Virus record (IMG/VR): IMGVR_UViG_3300010401_000005
Coordinates: 1 to 64,000 of that record
Length of the DNA stretch: 64,000 bases
Source of the DNA: a virus
Strand: one strand, 5' to 3'
The stretch's first letter is position 1. Each line of letters starts with the position of its first letter. Below are positions 49,692 through 57,523 of the stretch, piece by piece. A program made the translations under genes and the position numbers. The notes under the pieces were generated by a model. That model worked only from the letters and a program-made list of their open reading frames with translations, was not told the origin of the DNA and made no database searches.

Positions 49692-49730
49692 AGTCTTTCC
49701 TTTCAGGCCGTTGACGGAGAAAAAATTTCC

Positions 49731-51674
49731 TCACCCTACCAGAACGGCCTCTATCAACTGATCGCTCAACTCTACCCCCGTGCCTGCAAGGTTCACCGTA
49801 ATATCGAATGCCCTGCCGGTCGCGGAGGCAGGAAACTCCTGCGAGAACAATATCCCCTGCGCGGAGTCGGATTCGATACTTGCGAGGGTGTAGGTTTGTG
49901 TGCGTCCATCTACCGTCACCACCACCGTACCCGACATCGAGGTACCGCTTCCGAAGATCCGCCACCTTGCAAGCCTCTTCTGCGCGGCCCTCGGTTCCTG
50001 CATCCCGATCTCGTTGCGTTCCTTCGACGGCATGGTAAAGTCCAGAAACCGGGTACGGACAGACATGCCAGTTGTGGCGACGTTTTGGCTGATGAGATCC
50101 AACAAACTGATCTTCTGCGCGTCGGTGCGCCCCATAAGCGCCAATGCGGGCGAGTTCGGCGGATATGCCACCACCGCACAATTCACCGTGACGCCCACAG
50201 AAATTGTGAGCCATTTGCGGGTATCGACGTTAAAGGCATACATGCTTGTACCGATGCACAGGACATAGTGCCGCTGAACGAAGAAGGCGGTCGCGGCATA
50301 CATCGAAGCAATCCCCGCCGTGGTGGACATCAGGGTATAAAATTTGTCATCCAAATCCCCGCTGATCTTCTGAACCTCAAACTGCTGACCAATCGCATAC
50401 ACGCCGTCCTGAGACAGAAACAGCACTTCGTTGTCACACCGTATCATCGCATCAGGGCTTACGTTCCCATGATCGGACACCTTGCGCGGTATGAAGTCCA
50501 CGATTGAGTCACCGAACAGTACCCACGTTGAGCGTCGTCGCCCGATACACAGAACGGAACCCAGAGACGCCAATCCGGTCACGTCGTTACCACTATCCGA
50601 AGAAATCTGTAAGGTGATTCCGTCATTCGGGTTTGTCACCTGTTGGTTCACATCCAGCAGTAACCCGGTTGTAGAGAACTGCGTTGCACTCCCAAAGTTA
50701 CTGATTTGAATACTGTTCGCATCACTATTCACATTCAGAATCACATAGTTCTTATGCGTCGTGATGATCGAGGCGGGTAGCGGCGGGTCGTTTTGACCGA
50801 AGTTGGGCGCACTCGCCCCCGCTGCCACCTGCGCGTCCGTAAAATTGTCCGTCAACACCACGCCGCCGCCCTTGTTGGTCGTGGAACCGATTTTGTAGTA
50901 CAGCGCCCCGTTGCCGGTAGTAGCATAGATATTCGCGCTCACCACGTCCGCAAAGGTGGTGTTAAACCCTATCGGCATCGTGATGTCACCCACATCCGTT
51001 AAGCCCCCACCGAAGGCGAGAACGGAGGAAGGAGGAGAGGGACTGCTTTCTCTGCCCTGATTGTCCACCGTCGTGAAAACATAGGTTCTGTTGCCGGTAG
51101 GGTTCTGTGGGCCTCCAGGCGTCCGCAAGGCGACGGTGAGGGCGTTCATGGTCTGCAATCCCATGTTGTACCAATCACCGTTAGCGAGCATCCGGTAGTT
51201 GGCGATGTTGTTCTGATCCTGCACCCCGTACAGTTCTGGCCCGAACGCTGCGAAACGACACCGGAGAGCGTTGAACACGCCTATCGTGCCGCCCTTGTTG
51301 TCAAACGTCGGCGGGTACGTCAGCGTCCCCCCATCCGCAGGAGATACGAGGGCGTAGGAGGTAAGAACTTGCGCGGAACCACTATAGAGGGCCATCGCCA
51401 GTCGTGCCGGTGCGGGCGTGGTCGGTGTCGGGCCGGAGTTTATTACCACATCCTGCTGTGGGAGCCACCCTAAACCGTAGGCGTTGGATGTGACGGAGGC
51501 GAGTGTTGGCGTAAAGGTCAGGTCTACGTTTCGCACGTTCCCCCGGATCTTGCCCAATCTATCGCACAGAAAGTTGACAAGAGATTGTGCTTCCAGCGGG
51601 CCGAGGGCGGCGGGATCTTTCGCAGAGTTCTGTCCCTGCGGTGCTGATACGAGGTCATGGGATAACCGGGCGAT
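49731..51674 (-). CDS. Tail hub / head-tail stabilisation-like protein (647 aa), probable AUC start
   Basis: Beta-rich protein with repeated short blades (LYGVQDQNNIANYRML, ALYYKIGSTTNKGGGVVLTD, LCIGRRRSTWVLFGDS, LFLSQDGVYAIGQQF), a beta-propeller layout found in podovirus tail hub/gp10-like proteins. The frame stays coding-like (GQNSAKDPAALGPL, NFLCDRLGKIRGNV) 40 codons upstream of the first TTG. The only well-placed start is an ATC at 51674, 7 nt after AGAGGA. I infer AUC initiation. Confidence 0.6.
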   Translation of the reverse strand: MARLSHDLVSAPQGQNSAKDPAALGPLEAQSLVNFLCDRLGKIRGNVRNVDLTFTPTLASVTSNAYGLGWLPQQDVVINSGPTPTTPAPARLAMALYSGSAQVLTSYALVSPADGGTLTYPPTFDNKGGTIGVFNALRCRFAAFGPELYGVQDQNNIANYRMLANGDWYNMGLQTMNALTVALRTPGGPQNPTGNRTYVFTTVDNQGRESSPSPPSSVLAFGGGLTDVGDITMPIGFNTTFADVVSANIYATTGNGALYYKIGSTTNKGGGVVLTDNFTDAQVAAGASAPNFGQNDPPLPASIITTHKNYVILNVNSDANSIQISNFGSATQFSTTGLLLDVNQQVTNPNDGITLQISSDSGNDVTGLASLGSVLCIGRRRSTWVLFGDSIVDFIPRKVSDHGNVSPDAMIRCDNEVLFLSQDGVYAIGQQFEVQKISGDLDDKFYTLMSTTAGIASMYAATAFFVQRHYVLCIGTSMYAFNVDTRKWLTISVGVTVNCAVVAYPPNSPALALMGRTDAQKISLLDLISQNVATTGMSVRTRFLDFTMPSKERNEIGMQEPRAAQKRLARWRIFGSGTSMSGTVVVTVDGRTQTYTLASIESDSAQGILFSQEFPASATGRAFDITVNLAGTGVELSDQLIEAVLVG

Positions 51675-51678
51675 GTGT

Positions 51679-51924
51679 CTATCCTCTCAGAACTTGAATA
51701 GCAAACTTAATACGCTTCGCTATTTTCCGCCACCACGAAACACGAATTAGTCCTACCGCTTCGTAAGCAAATAAGTGCTTTGTTGGCGACAGTTCAACAT
51801 CACTCATGCTTCGATGAGGGGCTTTAAGGAAAACCTTGCCATCTTCTACCCGATAAAACTCTCTCCATCCCACGCAAGGAACCAGTTTCTTACCTCGTTT
51901 TTGCAATTCTTCTTGTGTCATCAC
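51679..51924 (-). CDS. Hypothetical 81-aa basic protein
   Basis: Basic, with aromatic strands (LVPCVGWREFYRVEDGKVFL) and a C-terminal basic-hydrophobic helix (WWRKIAKRIKFAIQVL). Function unknown; its end overlaps the ribosome site of the tail hub gene. Confidence 0.5.
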   Translation of the reverse strand: MMTQEELQKRGKKLVPCVGWREFYRVEDGKVFLKAPHRSMSDVELSPTKHLFAYEAVGLIRVSWWRKIAKRIKFAIQVLRG

Positions 51925-52184
51925 TTTATTCCGTTCGGGCCACGCATCCGGCCTGCCTTAAACTGTTTCGGGGTCATCGGCTTCGGCGGTGCGCCTGCAT
52001 TGCTGACCTTGCCCTGCGTAACAGGGGTTGCCATACCGGGCGTCGGCTTCATCGGCGTGCTGATTTTCACCGCAACCGCCGCTTTCGTCGGGCGCGGGGT
52101 GGAGGGCATGGGTTTTGGTTGTGCCTGCATGACGGGCGGTATGATGGGTTGCGGTGCGCGAACTGGCATGGTCGTTTTCTTCAT
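51921..52184 (-). CDS. Pro/Lys-rich 87-aa protein
   Basis: Low complexity: repeats of Pro, Met, Lys and Thr (PIIPPVMQAQPKPMPSTPRP), ending KQFKAGRMRGPNG. Perhaps a disordered virion or DNA-binding tail protein. Starts one base before the stop of the Acb2/Tad1-like gene. Confidence 0.5.
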   Translation of the reverse strand: MKKTTMPVRAPQPIIPPVMQAQPKPMPSTPRPTKAAVAVKISTPMKPTPGMATPVTQGKVSNAGAPPKPMTPKQFKAGRMRGPNGIK

Positions 52185-52417
52185 TATAGTTTCTCATTTC
52201 TCGCAATGGCGGCATTGGCCCAGAAGCAGGCGGTTTCGAGTTCTGTGATTGCAACGCTTCGTTCTCGTGACGGCGGGCAGAGCGTCAGCAGGAGAGTGGC
52301 GAAGTCCTTTGCGCCGTTACGAATGGCGATATATCGCTCCTGCTGTCCGGGCAGAGGCGGATGGTAGGTAAAGTTGTTCTCGTTGCGCTTCAGGTCGTCT
52401 TCTGTTGGTTCGTACAA
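52184..52417 (-). CDS. Acb2/Tad1-family anti-defence protein (77 aa)
   Basis: TTG start at 52417 with AAGGAG 9 nt upstream. The sequence has the signature of the small helical-hairpin family: FTYHPPLPGQQERYIAIRN, GAKDFATLLLTLCPPSRERS, LETACFWANAAIARNE. Members such as Acb2 and Tad1 are sponges that bind cyclic nucleotides or cADPR isomers made by CBASS and Thoeris, blocking abortive infection. I recall this family being renamed from a DUF (DUF7681). Which nucleotide this one binds cannot be read. Placed among tail genes, preceded by a structured leader. Confidence 0.75.
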   Translation of the reverse strand: MYEPTEDDLKRNENNFTYHPPLPGQQERYIAIRNGAKDFATLLLTLCPPSRERSVAITELETACFWANAAIARNEKL

Positions 52418-52433
52418 AGGTTTTTGCTCCTTA

Positions 52434-52582
52434 TGGTATAATGTCCCCACCTTGCAGGGGAAATGCGTAAGACGGGATGGTCCGCTATGATCGAGCGGGG
52501 CTTCGCGAAACGGGGCATTCCAGCAGTTCGAGTCTGCATTCCTGATCCTTACGCCGGGTAGAGGAAGAGGGGACAAAGCGCA
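52434..52582. promoter_or_regulatory. Structured leader before the Acb2/Tad1-like gene
   Basis: Between the adaptor gene and the TTG start: outer stem TGTCCCC/GGGGACA, inner stem GCGTAAG/CTTACGC, CCGCT/AGCGG and GCAG-TTCGAGT-CTGC, plus a competing local TCCCC/GGGGA hairpin. On the opposite strand TGGTATAAT (52434-52442) is an extended -10 promoter that would make an antisense transcript of the same element. The TTCGAGT loop resembles a T-loop but no tRNA fold is possible. Confidence 0.45.
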
Positions 52583-52600
52583 CGTTTCCTTTTCCTCTCT

Positions 52601-53392
52601 CTAAACCCACCTTATCCGTCTCCTCGACGCCGCAACAAGCGACGGCTGTAACGCCTCATTCCCCCGATTCAGCCATTTGATAATATCGTCTATCCCCCGC
52701 GCCGACGATGCCCCGTAGAGTTGCAAATGCTGAACTGCCATCGGTTGATCGGGTCGCATCTGACACAACTTCACCACCGCCATATCTTCAATGACCTCAA
52801 TATAGTCCATTGGCAACTGATCCAACGTTGCCTGATCGTTGGTGAAGTTGGGCAGTCCTGTTCCTACCCACAGCGTAAGTGTGCCTGACGTATCGGGTGC
52901 AGGCAGAATTGCCAGTTGGTAGGCTTCGAGGAAGAACCAACGCGGCTGTCCGGGGTTTTGCAACTCCATCGTCTGCCCCTGTCGATCCAACTGCCTGTAA
53001 TCAGTCGGTTTCAGTCGTATCGGGGTGTCTCCAGTGGTCCATATCACCCGCTTGACCTCATTGATACTATTCTGCAACCCGTAGATATGTCCCTGAAGCG
53101 GTATCCACAACGGGCCATTCGCGGATTGCGCCGACACGTCAATTGTCACCGAGGTTGCGGAGTGAAACATCGTACGGCGGCTGATTTCACGGATGCTATC
53201 CCCTATCGCCTGATTCAACACCACGTTTGACGGCCACGATTCTCCTGCGGGTTCCTCGCCTGGAACCGCCCCGTCGATGTCGTCAATAGGCGGCGTGATG
53301 CCCTTCTTGCGGCGGATGGTATCGCGCATGTTCGGACGCGTGATAAAGGTTTGCGCGCTGTCGGATTCTTGCCACACGTCAGGAACCGCCAT
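52601..53392 (-). CDS. Head-to-tail adaptor-like protein A (263 aa)
   Basis: Paralogue of the next gene: IDDIDGAVPG region, PSNVVLNQAIGDSIREIS helix, VTIDVSAQSANGPLWIPLQG strands, IRLKPTDYRQLDRQG, RWFFLEAYQLAILPAPDTSG, YIEVIEDMAVVKLCQM. Together they resemble the connector/adaptor pair that docks under the portal in short-tailed phages. One-base overlap with protein B. Confidence 0.65.
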   Translation of the reverse strand: MAVPDVWQESDSAQTFITRPNMRDTIRRKKGITPPIDDIDGAVPGEEPAGESWPSNVVLNQAIGDSIREISRRTMFHSATSVTIDVSAQSANGPLWIPLQGHIYGLQNSINEVKRVIWTTGDTPIRLKPTDYRQLDRQGQTMELQNPGQPRWFFLEAYQLAILPAPDTSGTLTLWVGTGLPNFTNDQATLDQLPMDYIEVIEDMAVVKLCQMRPDQPMAVQHLQLYGASSARGIDDIIKWLNRGNEALQPSLVAASRRRIRWV

Positions 53393-54204
53393 TACTTGCC
53401 TCCCTGTGCTTGACCCGTCGCCTGCATACGCTGCTGTTGCGTGTTTATGGGCGTCATCATCAGGATGTTTCGGGCGACTTCTACCCCGGTGTCATCGTAC
53501 CCGTTCTTCCACTGATAGACCTGAAGCATGGATTGTGCGGCCAACTGCTGAAACGCCGGGTATCGGCTCTGTGCTTCCACCGACTGCGCTTCACGAGCAG
53601 AGAGCAACATCACGGCCCAATAGACGAGACAGAATTCGTAGTCGTCCGGGATATAGGCAGGAACGTCGGTGTCGGTAAGCAAAGCACTTTGACCCGATGC
53701 GGCAGAGAATGTGAGAATCCCCGCTTCGGTAGGGGCAGGCAAAAGGCCGATCTGTACACCGGTTGTGATAAACTGAGAAGGACGCGTCGCGGGTTTGTAC
53801 TGCTGAAACTGCGTATATGCCTTCGTGGAACCGTAATATTGCTGAGGTTGGAGGCGGTTGGTGTTCCCATCCGTTCCTGTCCATAGCACGTCAAGAATCT
53901 CGGTAGCGTGAAATACTCCACCACCGGGCGGTTCAATAGTTGACACATTCACCCATGCAACCGAACGCTTGTCAGTCGTATAAGCAGGTACAGAAATCGT
54001 GTAATCCGTGAATGGCCCCACCCGAACGATTCTATTCAGGGCTTCGATAGCCTGATTGATAGCGGTGTTGATGGTGGGGTTGTCAGGGTCAGGTTGGGCA
54101 GTCGGAAGTGCGCCTGCCGCACCGGAGGAGGTGTCGATAGGCGGAACGATAGCGAGAAGCCTGCGCACGTCGTCTCTCATATCCGCTTGACTGTGTAATG
54201 CCAT
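53392..54204 (-). CDS. Head-to-tail adaptor-like protein B (270 aa)
   Basis: Shares with protein A, in order: NTAINQAIEALNRI, strand YTISVPAYTTDKRSVAWVN, NRLQPQQYYG, QIGLLPAPTEAGILTF, YIPDDYEFCLVYWAVML. Ancient tandem duplication is likely. Expected location: ring below the portal. A short intergenic gap (17 nt) separates it from the divergent SGNH gene. Confidence 0.65.
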   Translation of the reverse strand: MALHSQADMRDDVRRLLAIVPPIDTSSGAAGALPTAQPDPDNPTINTAINQAIEALNRIVRVGPFTDYTISVPAYTTDKRSVAWVNVSTIEPPGGGVFHATEILDVLWTGTDGNTNRLQPQQYYGSTKAYTQFQQYKPATRPSQFITTGVQIGLLPAPTEAGILTFSAASGQSALLTDTDVPAYIPDDYEFCLVYWAVMLLSAREAQSVEAQSRYPAFQQLAAQSMLQVYQWKNGYDDTGVEVARNILMMTPINTQQQRMQATGQAQGGK

Positions 54205-54221
54205 TTAGAAAGGATTCCCCT

Positions 54222-54794
54222 ATGCGCTACCTGATACCGATTGTTCTCGCCGCTGTTGTCGGATGTGGCAGTGGTTCATCTCAAAAGTATACAATGTATA
54301 CGAAAACTGTCGTCTTCTTAGGTGATTCCCTTGCAGGCGGGTCGTCACACGCTCCGAACGTCACCACCTACCCGAACCTTATCCCCGGCATCGTCAGCAT
54401 CAACAGAGGAATCGGCGGTGACACTTCGGCACAAATGCTTGCCCGAATCCAAGAGTGCTTTGTCCCACACCCGGAAACACTTGTCCTCGAATGCGGATTG
54501 AACGACATTCAGAACGGCGTCTCTGCGGCGTCCTACCGCGAAAATGTTGAAGCCATCATCCAGCAGTGTCACGTCCATAATATCAAAGTTATCCTCTGCA
54601 CCGTACCGAATACCAGTGTGGGCGATCCTGCCCCACTCAACGCCTCTGTGCGCTCTCTTGCCACCGAATACGGGTGTAAGGTCGCGGACATCGAATTAGC
54701 CTTACAGAAACCCGGTCTCCTTGAAGCGGATGGCGAGCATCCCAATCAACAAGGCCAAAACCTGATCGCTGCCGTCATCGGTCAGGCATTGTAG
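54222..54794 (+). CDS. SGNH/GDSL hydrolase lipoprotein (190 aa), plus strand
   Basis: Start at 54222 with AAAGGAT upstream. A lipoprotein signal (hydrophobic IPIVLAAVVGC, Cys-15) precedes the SGNH motifs: GDSL (34-37), GIGGDT (63-68), GLND (92-95) and DxxH (D170, H173). These enzymes cleave esters, such as acetyl groups on surface sugars. A phage-encoded lipoprotein made in infected or lysogenic cells could alter the receptor polysaccharide (superinfection exclusion), an inference. Inserted against the direction of the late operon, so probably an acquired moron. Confidence 0.85.
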   Translation: MRYLIPIVLAAVVGCGSGSSQKYTMYTKTVVFLGDSLAGGSSHAPNVTTYPNLIPGIVSINRGIGGDTSAQMLARIQECFVPHPETLVLECGLNDIQNGVSAASYRENVEAIIQQCHVHNIKVILCTVPNTSVGDPAPLNASVRSLATEYGCKVADIELALQKPGLLEADGEHPNQQGQNLIAAVIGQAL

Positions 54795-55516
54795 TACAGT
54801 GTCAACGTCAAGTTCGTGGTCGTGAACTGCGCCGTGTTGCCGGTATAGACGGCGCTGAAAAAGTCTATGATCGTCCTGAGCGTCAGCACCCCGCCCGCCG
54901 CCGCGTTGATGAGTGCTAGAATGCTTGCGTTAGTAGAAGGACTGCTAGGTGAGAAGGACGGGTCAAAATGCCCGTCACCTGTCACCACCTGACTACTCGC
55001 CACGCCCTCTATAGAGGCAGGCGGCGAGAGTTCCAACTGAATCGGCACTCCTAAAATCGGGTAGGTATACGACCAATCGCCTGCCCATTGGAACGTAAAG
55101 GCGGTATAGGTTTGGGCAGGCACCGAGAAGGTGATATTCGGGCCTGTGAACGATGAAGCAATATCGTCACAGGTGATGACAAAACCCTGATTAGAGGCAT
55201 ACAGCACCACCATGCTCGCGTCGGGGTTGGTGCCTCCGCCCGTGCCGCCCTCCGATGCAGGTGTATCCCTCCCCCCATTTGTCAGGAAAACCGAACCTCC
55301 TTGAATGTCTACGGAGGACAACCCGACGCCCTGACCCTCTGTTTTATCCCAGTCGAAGCCGTTACCCGTGCCGTCTACCTGTGTGCCGTAGTCGTCCGTT
55401 ACGATCAGGTCAGAGTAGGTCCAGAAGCCGGTTTGTTCGTCCTGCGTTCTGAACCCCTGCTGACGTAGTAACTGAGGGTTATTTCGGTAAGGTAGAGGGA
55501 ATCTGCGTAATGGCAT
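54782..55516 (-). CDS. Virion protein, beta-rich (244 aa)
   Basis: Sequences such as ITFSVPAQTYTAFTFQWAGD and VLTLRTIIDFFSAVYTGN are beta-rich with many Thr/Ser. Adjacent to the decoration and adaptor genes. Probably a minor capsid or head-tail component; no family recognised. Its end overlaps the SGNH gene by 13 nt. Confidence 0.5.
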   Translation of the reverse strand: MPLRRFPLPYRNNPQLLRQQGFRTQDEQTGFWTYSDLIVTDDYGTQVDGTGNGFDWDKTEGQGVGLSSVDIQGGSVFLTNGGRDTPASEGGTGGGTNPDASMVVLYASNQGFVITCDDIASSFTGPNITFSVPAQTYTAFTFQWAGDWSYTYPILGVPIQLELSPPASIEGVASSQVVTGDGHFDPSFSPSSPSTNASILALINAAAGGVLTLRTIIDFFSAVYTGNTAQFTTTNLTLTLYYNA

Positions 55517-55704
55517 TACTCGTCCTTTTCAGGATCTTCCACGGTAATTTCCACGGTTGGTGTGAACGCTATCTTCATGGCGTTGAATTCCATCAACGCG
55601 CCTCGGATCTCGTCCACCGCCTGCTTATCCTGTTCAAACGCCCTCTGCGCCAGCAGTTGACTGAGTTCAACACTCCGCTTCTCGATGTACTCTAAAACGT
55701 CCAT
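55516..55704 (-). CDS. Small helical virion-block protein (62 aa)
   Basis: Helical start (VLEYIEKRSVELSQLLAQRA) and an acidic beta end (TVEITVEDPEKDE). GAAAGGAG 8 nt before the ATG. Preceded by a pseudoknotted leader (55725-55801). Function unknown. Confidence 0.5.
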   Translation of the reverse strand: MDVLEYIEKRSVELSQLLAQRAFEQDKQAVDEIRGALMEFNAMKIAFTPTVEITVEDPEKDE

Positions 55705-55724
55705 TGCATTCTCCTTTCAATGCG

Positions 55725-55801
55725 CCTTCGTTTAAGTTGTTACCGGGCAGAGCGGCGAAGGAAAGACCGCCTCTTCGGGCTGCACTCCCTAGCCCGGTAA
55801 C
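55725..55801 (-). promoter_or_regulatory. Virion-leader RNA element 1 (pseudoknot)
   Basis: A perfect 10-bp stem GTTACCGGGC/GCCCGGTAAC (55739-55748 with 55792-55801) with TAGG right after its 5' arm on the transcript; inside, a GCGG/CCGC hairpin. CCTTCG in that hairpin's loop (55756-55761 on the map) can pair with CGAAGG just past the stem (55725-55730). Same topology as elements 2 and 3. Confidence 0.6.
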
Positions 55802-55806
55802 GCAGT

Positions 55807-57486
55807 TTAGACCGGAACGAGGGTCACGGAGACAATCGCGCCAGTGATGGAGCCAATCGTACCGCCCCACTTCACCGCTAACCGATCCCCTGCCGCAAGG
55901 GTCTTCGTCGCCACGGTGGTAGTCACGCTTCCGACCACGCGCGTGTTCGCCGTGGTGTCAAAGGTCATCACGGCAGTAAGCACGCTCGTACCGCCGCCTG
56001 GGGCCGTGGTGCCGGTGTCCTTGATAACGTCCACGGTCGGAACCGTCGCCGTCGAGGAGCAGGAACAGGATGCTGCCTTCACGCGATAGGCACGGTTCGC
56101 CATGAAGAAGGTATAGGAACTTCCCGACACCGGGACGCTTGCGGGCAGGTATTGCTGCCAGATCGCATCAAACAGCCCCGCCACAGAGTTCACCAACACT
56201 TCACCAGGCACACCAGTACTGACTGCCGCGCCGGGGATAAGGTTGATGTTCCCACCCGCCGCCGTGCCGCCCGTACCACCCGCGCCTGCTGTCAGTGTGA
56301 TCGCACCACCCGCGATAGAGCCGGAACCGTTGCCGCCCGCGCCTGCCGTGATGGTGACTGCGCCTGCCGCGCCGCCCGTCGTGGAACCCGTACCGCCCGC
56401 GCCCGCCGTGATGGCAACCCCACCGCCCGCACCACCTGTGACGGCATTGGTTCCGCCGCCTGCGCCTGCGGAGAGGGTAAGCAATCCGCCTGCGCCTCCG
56501 GTGCCGGTAGAAGTGACGACTGCGCCACCTGCGCCCGTGGAGACCGTGACCGCCCCGCCTGCGCCACCCGTGGAGGTGCCAGAGGTACCGCCTGCATTGC
56601 TGCCGAGGGTGACTGCCCCGGACGCACCGCCTGCGGTTCCGGTTGTGCCGGTTGCACCTGCTGCCGTGGTGATGGTCATGGCACCGGATGCCGCGCCTGC
56701 GCCTGCGGTTGGTGCGCCTGTCCCGATAGTCAGGACACCCGACGCGGAGGTTGTGCCGCCGACGCCGGTAGAGATTGCCACCGCCCCCGACAACCCACTT
56801 GTACCACCGGCACCGGAGGTAATCGTTACCGCCCCTCCTGCGCCTGTGGTCGTGCCCACGCCGCCGATCATCGAAACCGCACCACCTGTGCCAGCCGTTG
56901 AGAGCGCCGCGCCTCCGGTGAGAGATGCTGCGCCGCCGTTACCCGTCGCGCCTGTTCCAGACCCACCGCCGATGACGCTTGCTGCGCCTCCTGCGCCGGT
57001 TCCAGCCGCACCGCCTGCACCACCGGTCAGGTTCACGGCACCACCCGCGCCGGAGGTGGTGCCACCTCTGCCGCCTGTGATACCGCCCGCGCCGCCAGCC
57101 CCGGTCAGATCCGCTGCGCCGCCTGTGAGAGTGGTTGCGCCACCGTTCCCGCTGCCTTTGCCGACGCCGCCCGTGCCGGTGACTGCCCCGCCCGCGCCGT
57201 TTGTGCTGAGTGCCGCACCGCCGACAGAGGTGACGGCACCACCTGCGCCGGTTGCGCCTGCACCCGACGCACCGCCTGTGATGACGACCGCACCGCCTGC
57301 AAACGCGCCATTTCCTGCGCCGCCTGTTGCCGTTGCGTTGCCGCCTGCACTGCTCGATCCCGCCGCGCCGATGATACCCGCTGTGGTGATGGTGGTGACG
57401 TTCACGCCGTTGAGTTGTATGATACCGGTGCCGTCCCCATCGGGTCCGTTCACGGCAAGGTTTGATAGATGCGTATATTCAGGCAT
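55807..57486 (-). CDS. Gly/Ala/Thr repeat virion protein (559 aa)
   Basis: Residues ~45-420 consist of about 20 imperfect repeats with the core GGAVTITxGAGGTxxxG, likely a repetitive beta-helical or polyGly rod. The N-terminal 40 residues and C-terminal ~130 residues are ordinary: the end (YRVKAASCSCSSTATVPTVD, LAAGDRLAVKW) resembles the small beta domain found at the end of phage head-fibre/decoration proteins. Position between capsid and adaptor genes suggests a capsid fibre. Base composition is strongly GC-rich and repetitive. Confidence 0.6.
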   Translation of the reverse strand: MPEYTHLSNLAVNGPDGDGTGIIQLNGVNVTTITTAGIIGAAGSSSAGGNATATGGAGNGAFAGGAVVITGGASGAGATGAGGAVTSVGGAALSTNGAGGAVTGTGGVGKGSGNGGATTLTGGAADLTGAGGAGGITGGRGGTTSGAGGAVNLTGGAGGAAGTGAGGAASVIGGGSGTGATGNGGAASLTGGAALSTAGTGGAVSMIGGVGTTTGAGGAVTITSGAGGTSGLSGAVAISTGVGGTTSASGVLTIGTGAPTAGAGAASGAMTITTAAGATGTTGTAGGASGAVTLGSNAGGTSGTSTGGAGGAVTVSTGAGGAVVTSTGTGGAGGLLTLSAGAGGGTNAVTGGAGGGVAITAGAGGTGSTTGGAAGAVTITAGAGGNGSGSIAGGAITLTAGAGGTGGTAAGGNINLIPGAAVSTGVPGEVLVNSVAGLFDAIWQQYLPASVPVSGSSYTFFMANRAYRVKAASCSCSSTATVPTVDVIKDTGTTAPGGGTSVLTAVMTFDTTANTRVVGSVTTTVATKTLAAGDRLAVKWGGTIGSITGAIVSVTLVPV

Positions 57487-57523
57487 TGCTCACTTCCTTT
57501 CTGCTTTATTGTAAGCAATGACA

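Noticed and set aside
52465-52555. tRNA-like element with GCAG-TTCGAGT-CTGC
   Set aside because: Ten extra bases separate the T-arm from the GCGTAAG/CTTACGC stem and no D- or anticodon arm fits.
56243-57514. 423-codon plus-strand Pro/Ala/Val frame
   Set aside because: Mirror image of the Gly/Ala/Thr repeat gene on the minus strand; repeats give long antisense frames automatically.
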